A stretch of DNA of 39,763 bases from Botryllus schlosseri (GCA_000444245.1 ATSW01006954.1:1-39763); one strand, 5' to 3'; shown: positions 11,328 to 22,199, counted from the first letter of the stretch. A program made the numbers and translations. The notes: generated by a model not told the origin, from the sequence alone.

Positions 11328-11755
11328 AGGGCAGTGGGCAAAATTATACGAGTAATCCAATCGGAATTGAGTATCAATTCTAATGATTCGAGCCCAGTAG
11401 TGAGAGTTTTTTTTTTCGAGTAATGAAATTATACTCTCCCTGTCACTAGGAGTTAATTTATCCACGAGAATTATTGTTTGGATACTATTTTCCAGCGTGT
11501 GAGGCTGGAAACTTGATAAGTCGTATTCTCAGCATACGAAACATGGAGTGCAAAGCTACGCACTTGAATGGAAATAACATTTCCGCGAGTCGCGATCAAA
11601 CCACAGTAATGTCACAAAGTACAATGAAATAGGCATGGTAGGAAAAGTAACAGATATAATCCTTAATGTGATATAGAACTGGCATTATATTCTTTGTGGT
11701 CGCAAAAAGGTACATGTTTGAACTTTTCAATCATTCATGCTGTTGTGATGTGGAA
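11328..11755 (-). mobile_element. hAT-like element family C, copy 3 (partial)
   Basis: It starts near CAGTGGGCAAAATTATACGAG and shares TCTAATGATTCGAGCCCAGTAGTGAGAG, CATACGAAACATGGAGTG and the GTCGCAAAAAGGTACATG block with the copy at 34573, in the same orientation. The far end is missing; repeat K follows at once. Confidence 0.6.
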
Positions 11756-11764
11756 TTTCGCCAA

Positions 11765-12010
11765 TCGCTATATATTACCTAGCAGTAATGAAGAGGTGTC
11801 CAGTAACGAAGTACTTCTACTCAAGTATAAGGTCTGTCTACAATCTACATGCACTACTCACTCAAGCGGTTATGGTTAGACTACTTCTACTTAGCAGTTT
11901 TCTTGTTAAACTAGGCCTAGAATACTCGCTCTTTTACTTGCTGGGGAATCGCTACTTTTATAGTTGTACTTAGCAGGAATGCAGCACGCCGTCACTTCTA
12001 CTTTGCGACT
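11765..12010. repeat. Repeat family K, copy 1
   Basis: It is rich in CTTCTACTT/CTACTTCTA units: CCAGTAACGAAGTACTTCTAC, CACTCAAGCGGTTATGGTTAGACTACTTCTAC, then a TTTTCTTGTTAAAC block. The same order is found at 28926, 35705 and 38000. It abuts a family C copy, as at 17560-18019. Confidence 0.5.
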
Positions 12011-12220
12011 ACTTTGGCCTCTCTTTGGTGTACCACGTATCGTCGCTGAAATGTAAAAGTGGCTATTATGTTCATATTTGAAAATTTGATAAAGTTTAAT
12101 TTTTGTATAATTTTCATTTTTCTCACTCATACCTTGTTTGTCGCACTGTTTGATATGGCCGAAAGAAAATGAAAACTTTACGAAAACCCAATTGTATAGA
12201 AATGTGTAAAATGAACAGTC

Positions 12221-12467
12221 GGGGTGTTCAAAAATAACTTTTTTTCAAATTTCACTGGCTAATTCATAAAATTGTTAGGTTGGCTAAAAGACTCTGCGCA
12301 TCACATTTGGTTTACCTGGCTACCGTAAATACTATTTTATTCAAATCCGAATTTTTCGACTGCGATAACTCCTCTACCACTGGTTGGAAGTGAGTCAAAT
12401 TTGGTGATTATCTTTTATCGAGTAGCCAGTGAAATTTGAAAAAGAAAATGTTATTTTTGAATATTCC
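12221..12467. mobile_element. MITE family L, copy 1
   Basis: Terminal inverted repeats of about 45-50 bases (GGGGTGTTCAAAAATAAC ... CAAATTTCACTGGCTA at the left, the inverse at the right) enclose about 150 bases. An 8-bp direct repeat AATGAACA lies at 12210-12217 and 12469-12476, offset by a few bases from the visible ends. That fits a hAT-like target duplication. It is non-coding. Confidence 0.65.
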
Positions 12468-12479
12468 GAATGAACATAA

Positions 12480-13160
12480 GTTACTCTGATTCCTAAAGCG
12501 ACGATATATGTCCATTGTCTAGATTAAAAGAAACCTTCATGCTTCATAAAATGATAAAATTAATTTTATTAACTTCAAACTTGTGTCGCACTCGTAATGA
12601 AACACGGATTCATCATTTGCTGCACACAATATCGCAAATTGTCGACAAAAAGTCAGTCCCATACATCAAGTTTGTTGTGTCAGGTGCGGGCGTTCGAGCG
12701 TCAACAAATCGGCAGAGTAGTTTCAATATTGAATGAATCACTGAGAATCAATGCCTTCGATTAAACGGATGTTCGTTGCCGTGAGAAGACAAGTTTGCCC
12801 TGAAAGTGAAGGAAGTAATTCAGATTTGCGAGTACCGTAGGTCGCAGATATTCCCAGCTATATTTTGCAGGGCATTGCTGTAGGTCGTTCTCAGTGGCAA
12901 AGTCGTAGAACAGGAAATCAATGCCGGTATAAAAACTGTTCATCAAATCTCATTTGCGATACAGGTATATGTTATTCAAATCGTTGATGAGCTTTTCCTG
13001 TTCGGTAGAGTGGCGTCCGTGTAATCTACTAGGATACGATCCGTTCAAACGGCTAATGCCTCTGATATTTATGTCATGATATTCCTTTTTCATTTTCTTC
13101 ATTTCCATTTCTTCTATTGTTGTGTCTAATGCCAAGTAAAAGGATATTGATATCTGTCTT
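12480..13160. other. Intergenic stretch, nothing recognised
   Basis: Several 60-75 codon frames occur on both strands without motifs or splice sites. No repeat shared with the rest of the window was noted. Confidence 0.35.
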
Positions 13161-13167
13161 AGTACCC

Positions 13168-13486
13168 TACTTTGACAACCAGTGGGCGACTTTGAGAAAC
13201 AAGGGGGCGACTGGGGGCGAAAATGTTAGAACGACCAGTGAGATATTAATTACCACGGTTAACTAAAAAATGTCAATGTAACGGAAAGTAGACGCGGAAA
13301 CCGGTTTTCCCAGCAATTTTTGGCTTTTTTTTAGCCAATTCACCACCGATCAGAGGTAGGCGTATAAATCTCCCGTTTATATGTCTTTTTCGGACCCGTA
13401 AATATGGGGATGGTGTGGGGGGCGGAAGAATTTGTGTAGAGCTTGATAAAGGGGATATGAGTCGAAAAGGGTTGGGAACCACCGAA
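13168..13486. mobile_element. Possible hAT-like element O
   Basis: The right end GGGTTGGGAACCACC is the inverse of the common hAT terminus CAGTGGTTCCCAACCC. At the left, CAGTGGGCGACTTTGAGAAAC could be the other end. The ends do not pair well and no duplication is seen, so the left boundary is a guess. The interior has a repeated GGGGGCGA motif. Confidence 0.35.
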
Positions 13487-13825
13487 TTAGAGCCAAATGC
13501 CGGAATTCGAATTCTATTATAATCTGTGAAATTTTCCATGTTCTAATTTTAATTGTAATTCTTTGTTTTCCTGTAAATCCTGCAGAACTACTGCATAATA
13601 CTGCGACATGAGCCAAACTTGGTGTACATTACACTATGTACACAACAACCAATCGTCATTCTCATGCTTACGAGAATCTGCTCGGAATTGTTATGAACTA
13701 AACCTGATTTTTGTTTTATTTCTGTCTAATTCGGAAAATTTTGTGAATTCAGAGAAATTATTTCTGGTCTAATTTGGAAAAAATAACTGTAGCTATAATT
13801 CTAATTCTAATCCAATTTGTGTGCG
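13487..13825 (+). repeat. Repeat family A, copy 2
   Basis: It begins AATTAGAGCCAAATGCCGG, carries TTCTAATTTTAATTGTAAT, a GAACTACTGCATAATACTGCGACATGAGCC block and TCATTCTCATGCTTACGAG. It ends with two AATTTGGAAAAAATAACTGTAG-type units, the same unit that is expanded at 33525-34005. Confidence 0.55.
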
Positions 13826-13954
13826 TTGGAGTCGACTTTTATCAAAATACGCCAACCTAGTTTGTATCAGCAGAAGGAATTCGTGTAACATATAACAATA
13901 ATACATTGAGCGATTACTCGGAAGTTTCATGCCGATGACGTCATAATTGGTGAT

Positions 13955-14105
13955 TCGATCGCTGGTATACATTGTTCTTTACAATTCTCTACTAGTTGTT
14001 GACAATTACCCCGACAAGTGCCAGTCGAAAATATTCGGGTTTATTTCATTATGAATATACTATTCAATGGTATATTGGTGTTCTGCACCTCCAAGAAGCT
14101 ATTCT
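13955..14105 (+). repeat. MITE family B, copy 1 (right part)
   Basis: It has CTGGTATACATTGTTCTTTACAATTCTCTAC, then AAATATTCGGGTTTATTTCATTATGAATATAC and TTCTGCACCTCCAAGAAGCTATTC. This is the right inverted repeat of family B complete to its tip; the left repeat is absent. Confidence 0.6.
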
Positions 14106-14358
14106 AATTTAATAAAGCTGAATATTTTCAAGGTTGCTTTGCTTAGAGCAGAATTGTTTTCTATCTTCCCCGTGCTACAAGGATTAATTTGACGGTGGTC
14201 TGTAAGTTTGCAGGCGTGACATAGGTTTACAATTATTGACCCTCCGTCTTCCGTTCTATCAGTTACGTGTAGATACTTTAGATCGAAAACTTAATTGGTT
14301 TAACTCAATCTTCATACGATCTCGTAGCCTTGCGCGGCTGACACATGATTGTTTGCTA

Positions 14359-14633
14359 ATGGATCAAGAAAGTACGGCTGCGCTTCGCCATAGCGCGGTA
14401 GTCACGCCGATGGCGAGAATATCCAGAAATGTAAACCAGACTTTCGGGCATATGATGGAAAGGAGTATGCCGAATGAGACCTCGATTTCCACGCTGAAAC
14501 AGCCGATATTTCGAGCCCTTGTCACGGCGGAAGCAGTATTTGGATTCTACCTGCTACTGGCTGTTGTTTACTCTGAGTTTAAACTACGAAACGCCACGCT
14601 GACTTCGTCACAGATGCACGCTAAGCGTTTGAG
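14359..14633 (+). CDS. Orphan seven-transmembrane protein, exon 1
   Basis: The frame is open from 14206, but the first in-frame ATG is at 14359 (MDQESTAALRHS). A strong donor GTAAGA follows 14633, leaving two bases of an Arg codon completed by exon 2. The N-terminal half has two N-glycosylation sequons (NQTF, NETS), so it is probably extracellular, and no classical signal peptide. TM1 is at about residues 53-74 (ALVTAEAVFGFYLLLAVVY). With exon 2 (18046-19057) the product is 428 residues. The N-terminal start is inferred; another upstream non-coding exon is possible. Identity beyond a GPCR-like layout is unknown. Confidence 0.75.
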
Positions 14634-15344
14634 GTAAGAGCAAATATTTGCAGTCGACAATAGAATTAATTTCGGTCCCCAACTACGGTGTGTCGCTGCC
14701 GTAACGTCCAATCCGTTACAATGATACATTGAATCGCAAATCGATACTAATCACGAGCGACAATGTGAAATTGCGATCCAGCACCAATGAATATATATAT
14801 GACTATTGACTGTGGGAGTTGAGTAAATTATCGGGCATTTGTTGCGACAGTTCCGTAACCCGTAGAAATCAATAAACATTTTGCAGTGTCTGTCACGCAG
14901 ACGGAATCGTAAATTCAATCGGTAGACGTAGACGTAGTATTGTGATGTCAGAAATAGAAATGATTACATAAATCCTACTGATATGTAGTACACTCATTGT
15001 AAACCTGTTCTTGGAATGAGATATTCAAAATTGAGTTGTAGTTTAAATATATATACAGGAACCATAACTTTATTATGGACTAAGTCTTTCCAGTTTGTGT
15101 GCATGCGAAACCCGCGGGCTTGTAAAATCTCCATTTAAACTCGAACTTGTCTGACAAAACGGTTGGCGGGAAGTGCGCAAATATTTACCGCACGTAAAAA
15201 TGATTTATTCAACGTAGTGTATATGTATGCTCGTAATAATCCATGGCGTTTATGGTTAAACGGTGCTCGGGAGTAAACGTATACTCTGCCGCTATATGCC
15301 ACCGAAACAGACTTAAAATGCCGGATTTTCAACTTGCACAACTA

Positions 15345-15725
15345 GNACTNGAATTACTCACTTCTCAAAACTAGCAACTAGAACTAGAACCAGAACTAAC
15401 GACATTTAAAAACCCGCAACTAAGCAACCAAAACACAGCTATACAGATCATACGAATTGCTGAATTGCAAATGAGCTTAGAGATATTAGAGATGGAATCG
15501 GTGTTTCAAAACGATGAGGTTTTGGACCCCCAAATCCACCCTTTACTATGCCACTGTTAGTTATGATGATTCTGAGCTAGCAACAGCTCCAAGAACATCC
15601 CATAAAAGAATACCGGTATCACGATTCACGCCAAACGACGACCCGTGTTTTCTATTTGTTATTGCGTAATATTTTTAACGTGCAACTAGAACTAGAGCTA
15701 CTTCACCGTAAACTAACTAGATTGG
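15345..15725. repeat. Repeat family N, rich in CTAGAAC units
   Basis: Short units (CAACTAGAACTAGAACC) occur at the left end and again at about 15682-15700 (GTGCAACTAGAACTAGAGC), framing about 280 bases. The build resembles families A (TCTAAT units) and the GGATTA block at 32440, but the unit differs. Confidence 0.35.
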
Positions 15726-16299
15726 CACAGTTTGTACAAGTCTGCACCGGAAGGTAGACGCTGGAAAATGCAGTTCGGGAATGAAGGAAAATCCCTAGTA
15801 AAATTTATCTTATAATAAAGCCTGTTTGAAATTATGGTTATTAAAATTTGTTAATTAGTTTCAGCGTTTGTGTGAATTGCGACTAACGAACATGAGTCGC
15901 CGGACGCAATGAGAACGTCCGTTTCTCTGTCGTATCATATCGGTCGCCAGGCAAGTAGTTTTTAATTAAACAGGTACAAAGGTTGGTTACGACATTGGCG
16001 CTTTTCTCCTACGTTTTGCGCTCACTATACGTAAACCAGCCTAGATCAATTTTCCCCGCCATCGCCTGCATACAGTGTTTGGTCAGTTGGTCACTAAGAG
16101 CAATGGATCTAGAAGTGGATACGATAAGTGCATGAAATTCGTAATGAGTGGTGTATTACGGAATAAATTGTTATAATATCGGTAACTAATGGCATTTAGT
16201 GGAAATGTATAGGATGAATAGTTGTCAGAACTGCTGTATATTACGCTATAGTCGTAAACCATGAGTGCCCGATTGTGGCTCTTAACCGGAATTCTATCG

Positions 16300-16396
16300 G
16301 CCAATGTCAGTTCTTACGACTCGGCGAAAATTTAGGGTTCCGCAAGGTTGCATTTTAGCGTAAGTGTTCCGCAGATTATTAAAGTTTAAGAACCAC
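16300..16396. mobile_element. hAT-like terminus, family P copy 1
   Basis: ACTCGGCGAAAATTTAGGGTTCCGCAAGG ... AGTTTAAGAACCACAG recurs at 32150-32240. The end is the inverse of a CWGTGGTTCTTAAACTT hAT-type terminus. Only one end was found. Confidence 0.4.
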
Positions 16397-17149
16397 AGAT
16401 CTAGAATAAAAGGAATCGCAATTAAGAATATCGGCCTTCTGTAAATTGACCGTTGGTGTCCTTAATATCAAAACATTGCATCAGCGCCGGTTGTAATAAC
16501 TAACCGTTGGGGGATTTATGTGCAGCAGTTATGTTCGCAAAAATAGTTTTGCAAACAGTCCGTTTTCCCACAACTGACAGATAGGTCGACTCGCTTATCA
16601 CGACCCTAACTCAATATCAAACAAACTCTTTGGCAGTCCGTGATTTATTACCTGGCTTTGCTTAATCTTGCAAATACGTTTCGCATGCGTTTGATTTATC
16701 GGAGTTGCCCATCAAATCTGCCCCAATGAGATCAAGTTGTCTGCGGTTCGACGGCTATTTTGATTTGGAAGTTCCCGCTTAAAACTTTTAGTCATGAATC
16801 AACTGTAATTTGATTGTCAAATAACAGTTCCTCCGAGAAGCGTATAGGTTAAAAATGAGGCGATGCAGCTGTAGGGTTGACCGACTGTTTGAACATGAAT
16901 TTATCGCTTGTATCCGCTTTTATTGTTATGCACGCTCGTTTGTAGCTTACTGAAACCTCTATTCCATTATACGTATCAATTACTATAGCGCTGGAAACAA
17001 TGATTCGAGCATTGGAATTTGAACCAATACTAGTCAGCCCTCAAGTTTACCGGACCTCGACCTGACATATCGATCTCGCCGTCCGACACATGCGGACAAA
17101 CCACCTCTATTTGTCGCATGTCCTTTTATATCAACTTCCTTTACTTTTC

Positions 17150-17245
17150 ATTTAGTGTGCAGTGTGCACTGTGCATGTGCATGCCTACTTTTTACATCGC
17201 CTAGGCCAGGTGGGTGTCTGATTTCAAAGACTGTTTACCCTAAAT
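17150..17245 (+). repeat. Repeat family H, copy in forward orientation
   Basis: GTGCATGCCTAC ... ATCGCCTAGGCCAGGTGGGTGTCTGATTTCAAAGACTG is the reverse complement of sequence inside the 7625 and 19690 copies. The LINE-like tail is missing. Confidence 0.5.
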
Positions 17246-17544
17246 TTTCAATTGTCAATGTCAATATAGTATGACGTCACCATGTAATATTAAACAAGGT
17301 CCTTGTTTGAAAGATGTTTGTTTTACGTTCATTTTTGGTTTAAATGCAACCCTAGAAATAGAATAGAACTGGTATTATTGTTTCGTCGACGCATAAAATG
17401 CACATATCTGAATACTTGATTTCGAATCGAATCACGGAGGAAATCGGATTTTGACCAGCATAATTATAATTACTGTACGCATTGGATACATCGATTACGC
17501 TGTACACCGCGGTTGGTATTATAATTTCACTCATAAAATTGATG

Positions 17545-17790
17545 CGAACTTGTTCAAAAATTACTTTCTACTTTCTAATATTCAAAGTGAAGAAAATAGG
17601 TAGTTTTTCCTAAAAACTGTTCCAGTAGAACCGGAGGTATCCTAATTATATAAATACTTGGGAAGGAATACAAGCAGGCAAATTCTACTCCAGTACTCCC
17701 GAAAAAGTAGAAGTACTTCGTTAGAAACCACCTTGGACAATAATATACATTTAGATGGGTTAAATTGTTGCAGTAGGCTATCACAGCGAC
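17545..17790 (-). repeat. Repeat family K, copy 2
   Basis: It is the reverse orientation of family K: CCCGAAAAAGTAGAAGTACTTCGTTAGAAACC corresponds to GTAACGAAGTACTTCTAC of the other copies. It is joined to a family C copy, mirroring the C-K arrangement at 11328-12010. Confidence 0.45.
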
Positions 17791-17804
17791 TTACTCGTAA
17801 GTAG

Positions 17805-18019
17805 AATTTATGACGCCACAGTCGTATGAATGACGTGGAAAGTTCAAATACGTACCTTTTATGCGACCACAACGAATATTTTCCAGTTCCACACCGCATA
17901 AAGATACTTTGATATATTTTCGACGATACAAGTATCTCTTAACGACAAGGAGCATATAATTCAGTTCTCCAAAAAAATCATCTCTCAAGACTACACTCGA
18001 ATCATTTTGCTCAGCCCTG
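17805..18019 (+). mobile_element. hAT-like element family C, copy 4 (partial)
   Basis: TTTTATGCGACCACAACGAATA, AGCATATAATTCAGTTCTCC and the terminus TCATTTTGCTCAGCCCTG match the right part of the copy at 21115. The element tip lies only about 27 bases upstream of the exon 2 acceptor at 18045. Confidence 0.6.
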
Positions 18020-18045
18020 CTCATTAGTAACATTTTTCTTTTCAG

Positions 18046-19057
18046 GCGATGCTGCTTGTTCGCAATGACAGTCGGAACCGTGCATCTGCTAATCAACGAG
18101 TACGCCGTGCTGGCTCCACCCACTCCGAAATCATGCGCTATGCGTCTCGCAATCCAGAAGGTGTCATACACGGCTGGCATGTTCGCGGTGTACGTGTTCT
18201 TGTGGCTGCGGCAAAAGTTATTTTACTCGAACCCTTCGTTACGGTATCTCTACTCCAAGAGACTGCGATACACAAGTTGGACTGTCTTAGTGATTATTTT
18301 ATTGTGCTTCGTATGTCAGGTTACTATGACTGTGCTTGGAGTAGTAGGCTTAAATTCGGAACAGGACAATAGACTCTCTACCAGCACGCCTTGTATCAAT
18401 CCACAGGAAAAATTGTGGATGATACAGATATCTATGGCTGCGCTGTCAAGTTTTTTGGTACACATTTCTCTAATGGGACTGTTCTTGTTTCCCTTGTGCA
18501 AGCATAGCTTGGAAAGCTCTTCATTTTTTGAGCGCCGTAGTAACGGTAGTATGGTGTCTCGTAGCAGTATATATCATCGTACGTCACGGGTTGATGACGA
18601 TAGCGTAGCAGCCTCACCTAGCGGAGAAACAAGGAGAAGCTTCCTCACTATAAATAACAATCATGAAGGACGTCCAAGTCTAGATGGTAAAAGAACGTCA
18701 ACAATACGAGAGCAACAAGTCACAAAGCATAAACAAAAAGCAGTCGCCGCATCTGACAGACTAAAAGCATTAATAATACGCTGTCTGACATTAACAGCGA
18801 TTTGCGTATTAGCAAGTATATCAGTGACAATATTAACTGTGACGCTTTACCACGGAGGATTACTAGCCACTTTTCTGTACGGGTCGAACATGCTAACTAA
18901 CATGGCGTGTTGTACCGGGTGTTTCAGCCATTGGCCTTCTACGTTGTTACCGTTTTGTATTAAACCCAAGAAACGGAAGACTGAACGGACAAAGAGACAT
19001 TCTCATTCAGAAGTGTCTCAAAGATTAGTCGGGAGACGATACGATTCGGTGATATGA
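18046..19057 (+). CDS. Orphan seven-transmembrane protein, exon 2
   Basis: The acceptor TTTTCTTTTCAG ends at 18045; the first base completes the Arg codon from exon 1 and the frame runs to TGA at 19055-19057. Predicted helices by residue of the 428-aa product: TM2 95-116, TM3 126-147, TM4 169-192, TM5 212-238, TM6-TM7 about 330-385. A long basic Ser-rich loop lies between TM5 and TM6. Cys121 before TM3 and a Cys before TM5 (TPCINP) sit where the GPCR disulfide would be. There is no DRY or NPxxY motif that I recognise. The C-terminus ends DSVI, a class I PDZ-binding form. This is a GPCR-like integral membrane protein of unknown ligand; the family assignment is open. Confidence 0.85.
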
Positions 19058-19089
19058 AGAACCTAAATTCAGACGCAATTTGAATGTAA

Positions 19090-19320
19090 TATCTCGATAA
19101 ATTTATTTTATACAATTGTATAGTATATTCATATAGAAATAAACCCGAATTATTGTCGGTACGATTGTTGGTATACAATGTTCTTTCCAATTCTCTACAA
19201 TAGTTGCTCACGATTACCACTGCCGAGTGCTAGTCGTAAATATTCGGGTTTATTCAATATGAATTTGAATATACTATGCAATTGCATGTTGAAGTTCTGT
19301 ACCTTCAAGAAGCTCTTCAA
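19090..19320. mobile_element. MITE family B, copy 2, in the 3' UTR of the 7TM gene
   Basis: Left repeat TATACAATTGTATAGTATATTCATATAGAAATAAACCCG and right repeat CGGGTTTATTCAATATGAATTTG ... CCTTCAAGAAGCTCTTC are inverted; full family B ends are about 76 bases long (see 34294). The middle (GGTATACAATGTTCTTTCCAATTCTCTAC) matches all other copies. It starts about 35 bases after the stop codon of the 7TM gene and contains an AATAAA. Confidence 0.7.
19138..19143 (+). terminator. Candidate polyadenylation signal of the 7TM gene, inside a MITE
   Basis: AATAAA lies 80 bases after the stop codon, within the left inverted repeat of a family B MITE. No other AATAAA lies between the stop and this point. 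Its use as the poly(A) signal is inferred. Confidence 0.5.
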
Positions 19321-19689
19321 TTAATTTTATGCATCTAACTCTTTGTCTTCAGTATTTGTTAGTCTGCACTTCAATCATACGTATTTTACTTGAAGCCTAG
19401 CTTCTCAAATGTGAAATTATGATTTTTCTGACTACCTGTATGGAATTGTGTCGCGTGGAAAGAACTTTACCGATATTTATATCGGTAATGAAGTATCGCC
19501 TAGTGGGACTTTCTTTCTATTTGTTTTTCTTCCTAATTCCACGGTAAAACGTTAAATTTATGCTATTATTATGGATTTAATAAATCCTCTTTGACGAAAT
19601 GTTCATAACGCATCGTGGTATGTATTATGCTGGTGCTGGTGTGCGTGTGATTTCTCTGCAATTTAGACGATACTTGATAGCTGGAGCAG
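19321..19689. other. Intergenic stretch, nothing recognised
   Basis: This AT-rich DNA lies between the family B and family H copies and has no supported feature. Confidence 0.4.
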
Positions 19690-19920
19690 TATCAGTTTAT
19701 TATTAATTTCATCACTTCAAAACACCAAAAGACTGCGATACAATAAAGAGATTTAGGAAGGGACCCAAACGACTTTGAGTAGTCTTTGAAATCAGACAAC
19801 CACCTGGGCCTGGGCGGTGTAAATAAGAGGCATGTAGCCATGCACACTTGATGGAAGGGGATAAGGGCTAACATAAAACGACTCGCGATGAAAATAAATG
19901 ACGCATGTGTCGATAGGCCA
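19690..19920 (-). repeat. Repeat family H, copy 3
   Basis: It shares AGTTTATTATTAATTTCATC, ACACCAAAAGACTGCGATACAAT, GAGTAGTCTTTGAAATCAGAC and AAATAAGAGGCATG with the other copies. The tail is at the left, so the element reads on the minus strand. Confidence 0.55.
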
Positions 19921-20005
19921 GGTCTGGTAGCTGATTAGTATTAATTCAGTGTAAACTGCTTGTATTTAGATTTGACTATAGCTGAAGGCTGAAGAGGCCA
20001 TAGAG

Positions 20006-21809
20006 CAGGGGTCGGCAAACCCCGAGCTGATTTTTCCTGACACGCCAAATGATTTCACGCAAACGACATATTGAGACCATGTTTTTGCAACAAGGGAAGC
20101 AGAAGTTTTCAAAACGTACAAAGCCTGTAGGCGATCCAAAATTATTTCGTAAATCAACATAAAATAAGTCTTTTAGGGCAGATTTTACTTCTTTAAAAAA
20201 TGTTCCGCGCTTCGCGCGATTTCTTGGTATCTGTTGTCTTGATTATAATGTTGGAAACCCCAATAAATTAACATATATGTATGTATATAGAACATGTTTC
20301 TAAGAACTATGCATAATGTACAGAAATGAGTCAACCGTATTAGCAGTTATGAAAGAACATCAGCCGAATATACTATGTAACCGTTAAGAATTTAGATGTT
20401 TCAGTCTAGGAGTGTTCACTATGCAGCCTATACGGGAGCGCAACATTATGATCCGCCATTCCGGCTCTGGGCATTTTCAAGCTATCGAAGACACGGCCTA
20501 GACGTAACCTTCCGGACAACGTGCGACCATACGACTCCCGTGCGGTGTATGTGTTGCCAAATGATTGACGGCGATAAAACCTTGAAACAAAATAACCGCC
20601 GCATGCTGGCGAAAACGTTCGACATTGATATGTCAACTGCCACGGCGCCGAATAGTCCAGCGTCCGCAGCTTGAGCCTCACTGATCAGACGAGACCTGCC
20701 GAGGAAAATAATGAGCTCCGTGTCGAAATGCGAATTTGGAATCGTGTTGGCCTCTCGGAAGGAGATTATTCTTTTAGTGTCACGTGGTGTGCAAGCGATT
20801 CCAATACATCTTGAGCAACAACAATCTTTACCGTGACCTTTGCAGACAAATCTAAAGTCAGACCAACCTTAATGTGACATCAAACCGACTTGACTAATAC
20901 AGTGGTGGGTACATTTTTCATCATCATCAGACCATATCATCGTAACAACACTGATTGGCCTGTCACTTATTGAATATGGTACCGAACACAGTGGACTTGG
21001 AAACGACCTAATCAACCACAGAAGATCGATCATTGCGCGACTGAAATTAAATTGTGTAAATATTACGTACATGTAAGCGGAGCGGGAGCGACCAAAATTT
21101 ATTCCCTTCGCGACTAGGGCTGGGTAAAATCGAGTACCTGAGTGATTCGATTCTGAATCACGTAATATGCTTCGAATCGGGTCGAGTATTCGAGTAATCG
21201 AGTATCCTTAATATGACGTCATCACATAATTTTGTATGTCAAAGTTCATATAGGTACCTTTTATGCGACAACAAAGAATAAATGCCTGTTTTCCATCACA
21301 ATAAAGATTCATTACTATTGTTTCGAACATACCGATTTCATTGCACTTGATAACAATGTTGTGGGATGATCATGACGTCGGAAATGTGCTATTTTCAGTA
21401 ACGTTCGTAGCTTTATTTTTCGTATGCTACGATACGGCCAATCAAGGTTTCAAGGCTTCCGCAGTGAAAATTAGTATCAAAGCTATATTTCTCGTTGATA
21501 AATTAACTTTCAGTGGCGAAGAGCTTATAATTTCAGTTCTCGAAAAAAATCGTCTTTTACCACTAGGCTCGAATCATTAAAATAATACTCGATTCAGATT
21601 CGAGAACTCAGCCCTATCGCGACCAATAATTCAAGAATCACTGACGTAACGAATGCCGTTGCCAGCTACAGAAAAACGATTGGTGGTAGCCGATTCCTTG
21701 CATGAAACGTTAAATATTATAAAATTGAATGCTTGGCACGTAAGCTGTTGAAAAAATCGACATTTTTTGACGTTTTGGCACGCTGGACGCAAAAGGTTGC
21801 GGGCTCCTG
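20006..21809. mobile_element. hAT-like element I, interrupted by element C
   Basis: It starts CAGGGGTCGGCAAACCCCG and ends GGTTGCGGGCTCCTG, imperfect inverted ends of the hAT type. Subterminal GACACGCCAAA and TTTGGCACGCTGG are also inverted. Flanks CCATAGAG (19998-20005) and CCATGGGG (21810-21817) match at 6 of 8 bases. A complete family C element (21115-21616) sits inside, so I is the older. Overlapping frames of about 90 codons at 20396-20681 on both strands show no transposase motif. Confidence 0.6.
21115..21616 (+). mobile_element. hAT-like element family C, complete copy
   Basis: It runs from TAGGGCTGGGTAAAATCGAG to CGAGAACTCAGCCCTA, inverted ends. The 7 bases TCGCGAC flank it at 21108-21114 and 21617-21623, close to the 8 expected for hAT. 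Subterminal regions repeat GATTCGAGTA-like words, and TGACGTCA lies at 21214. It is 502 bp and non-coding. Confidence 0.8.
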
Positions 21810-22054
21810 CCATGGGGAATAATCTCCATACGTAATGTTGAGGTTTATTTAGAATTGTATTTTCGTTCGTCAGAGAATTCTTGTCCAAAAAATACACATT
21901 TAAGAAGATAAATAAAATATTTGATAGACAGTCACGTATTGCAGCTGTGACCATGAAAAGGGGTTGGGTCCGTCACGTTCCACATGTAGTCATTTCTTCA
22001 TTGTAATAAATGTATTAACTGTATACGGAAACCACTAAAATGAGATCCTCCGTT

Positions 22055-22130
22055 ACCAGTTAAGTTTATTATTACCAATTTTATCAGATCACACCACAAG
22101 ATCGCGATACAATGAAAAACACAGTTTACT
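22055..22130 (-). repeat. Repeat family H, 3' tail fragment
   Basis: AGTTTATTATTACCAATTTTATCAGATCACACCACAAGATCGCGATACAATGAAAA is the tail block alone, in the same orientation as 7625 and 19690. Confidence 0.5.
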
Positions 22131-22199
22131 TTGACCATATGCCGTGAATCAGATGTCAACGTGCTATTCCCTATTCGAACACACAAACACACACTCAAT

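Larger units (their letters stand above)
14640..17140. other. Intron of the 7TM gene, first part
   Basis: This intron DNA holds a repeat rich in CTAGAACTAGAAC (15345-15725) and a hAT-type terminus near 16395, described separately. Otherwise no exon was recognised. The minus-strand frames at 15341-15135 and 16304-16083 are without motifs. Confidence 0.5.

Noticed and set aside
20396-20681. Overlapping frames of about 90 codons on both strands
   Set aside because: They lie inside hAT-like element I, with no transposase motif on either strand. Frames open on both strands are usually chance.
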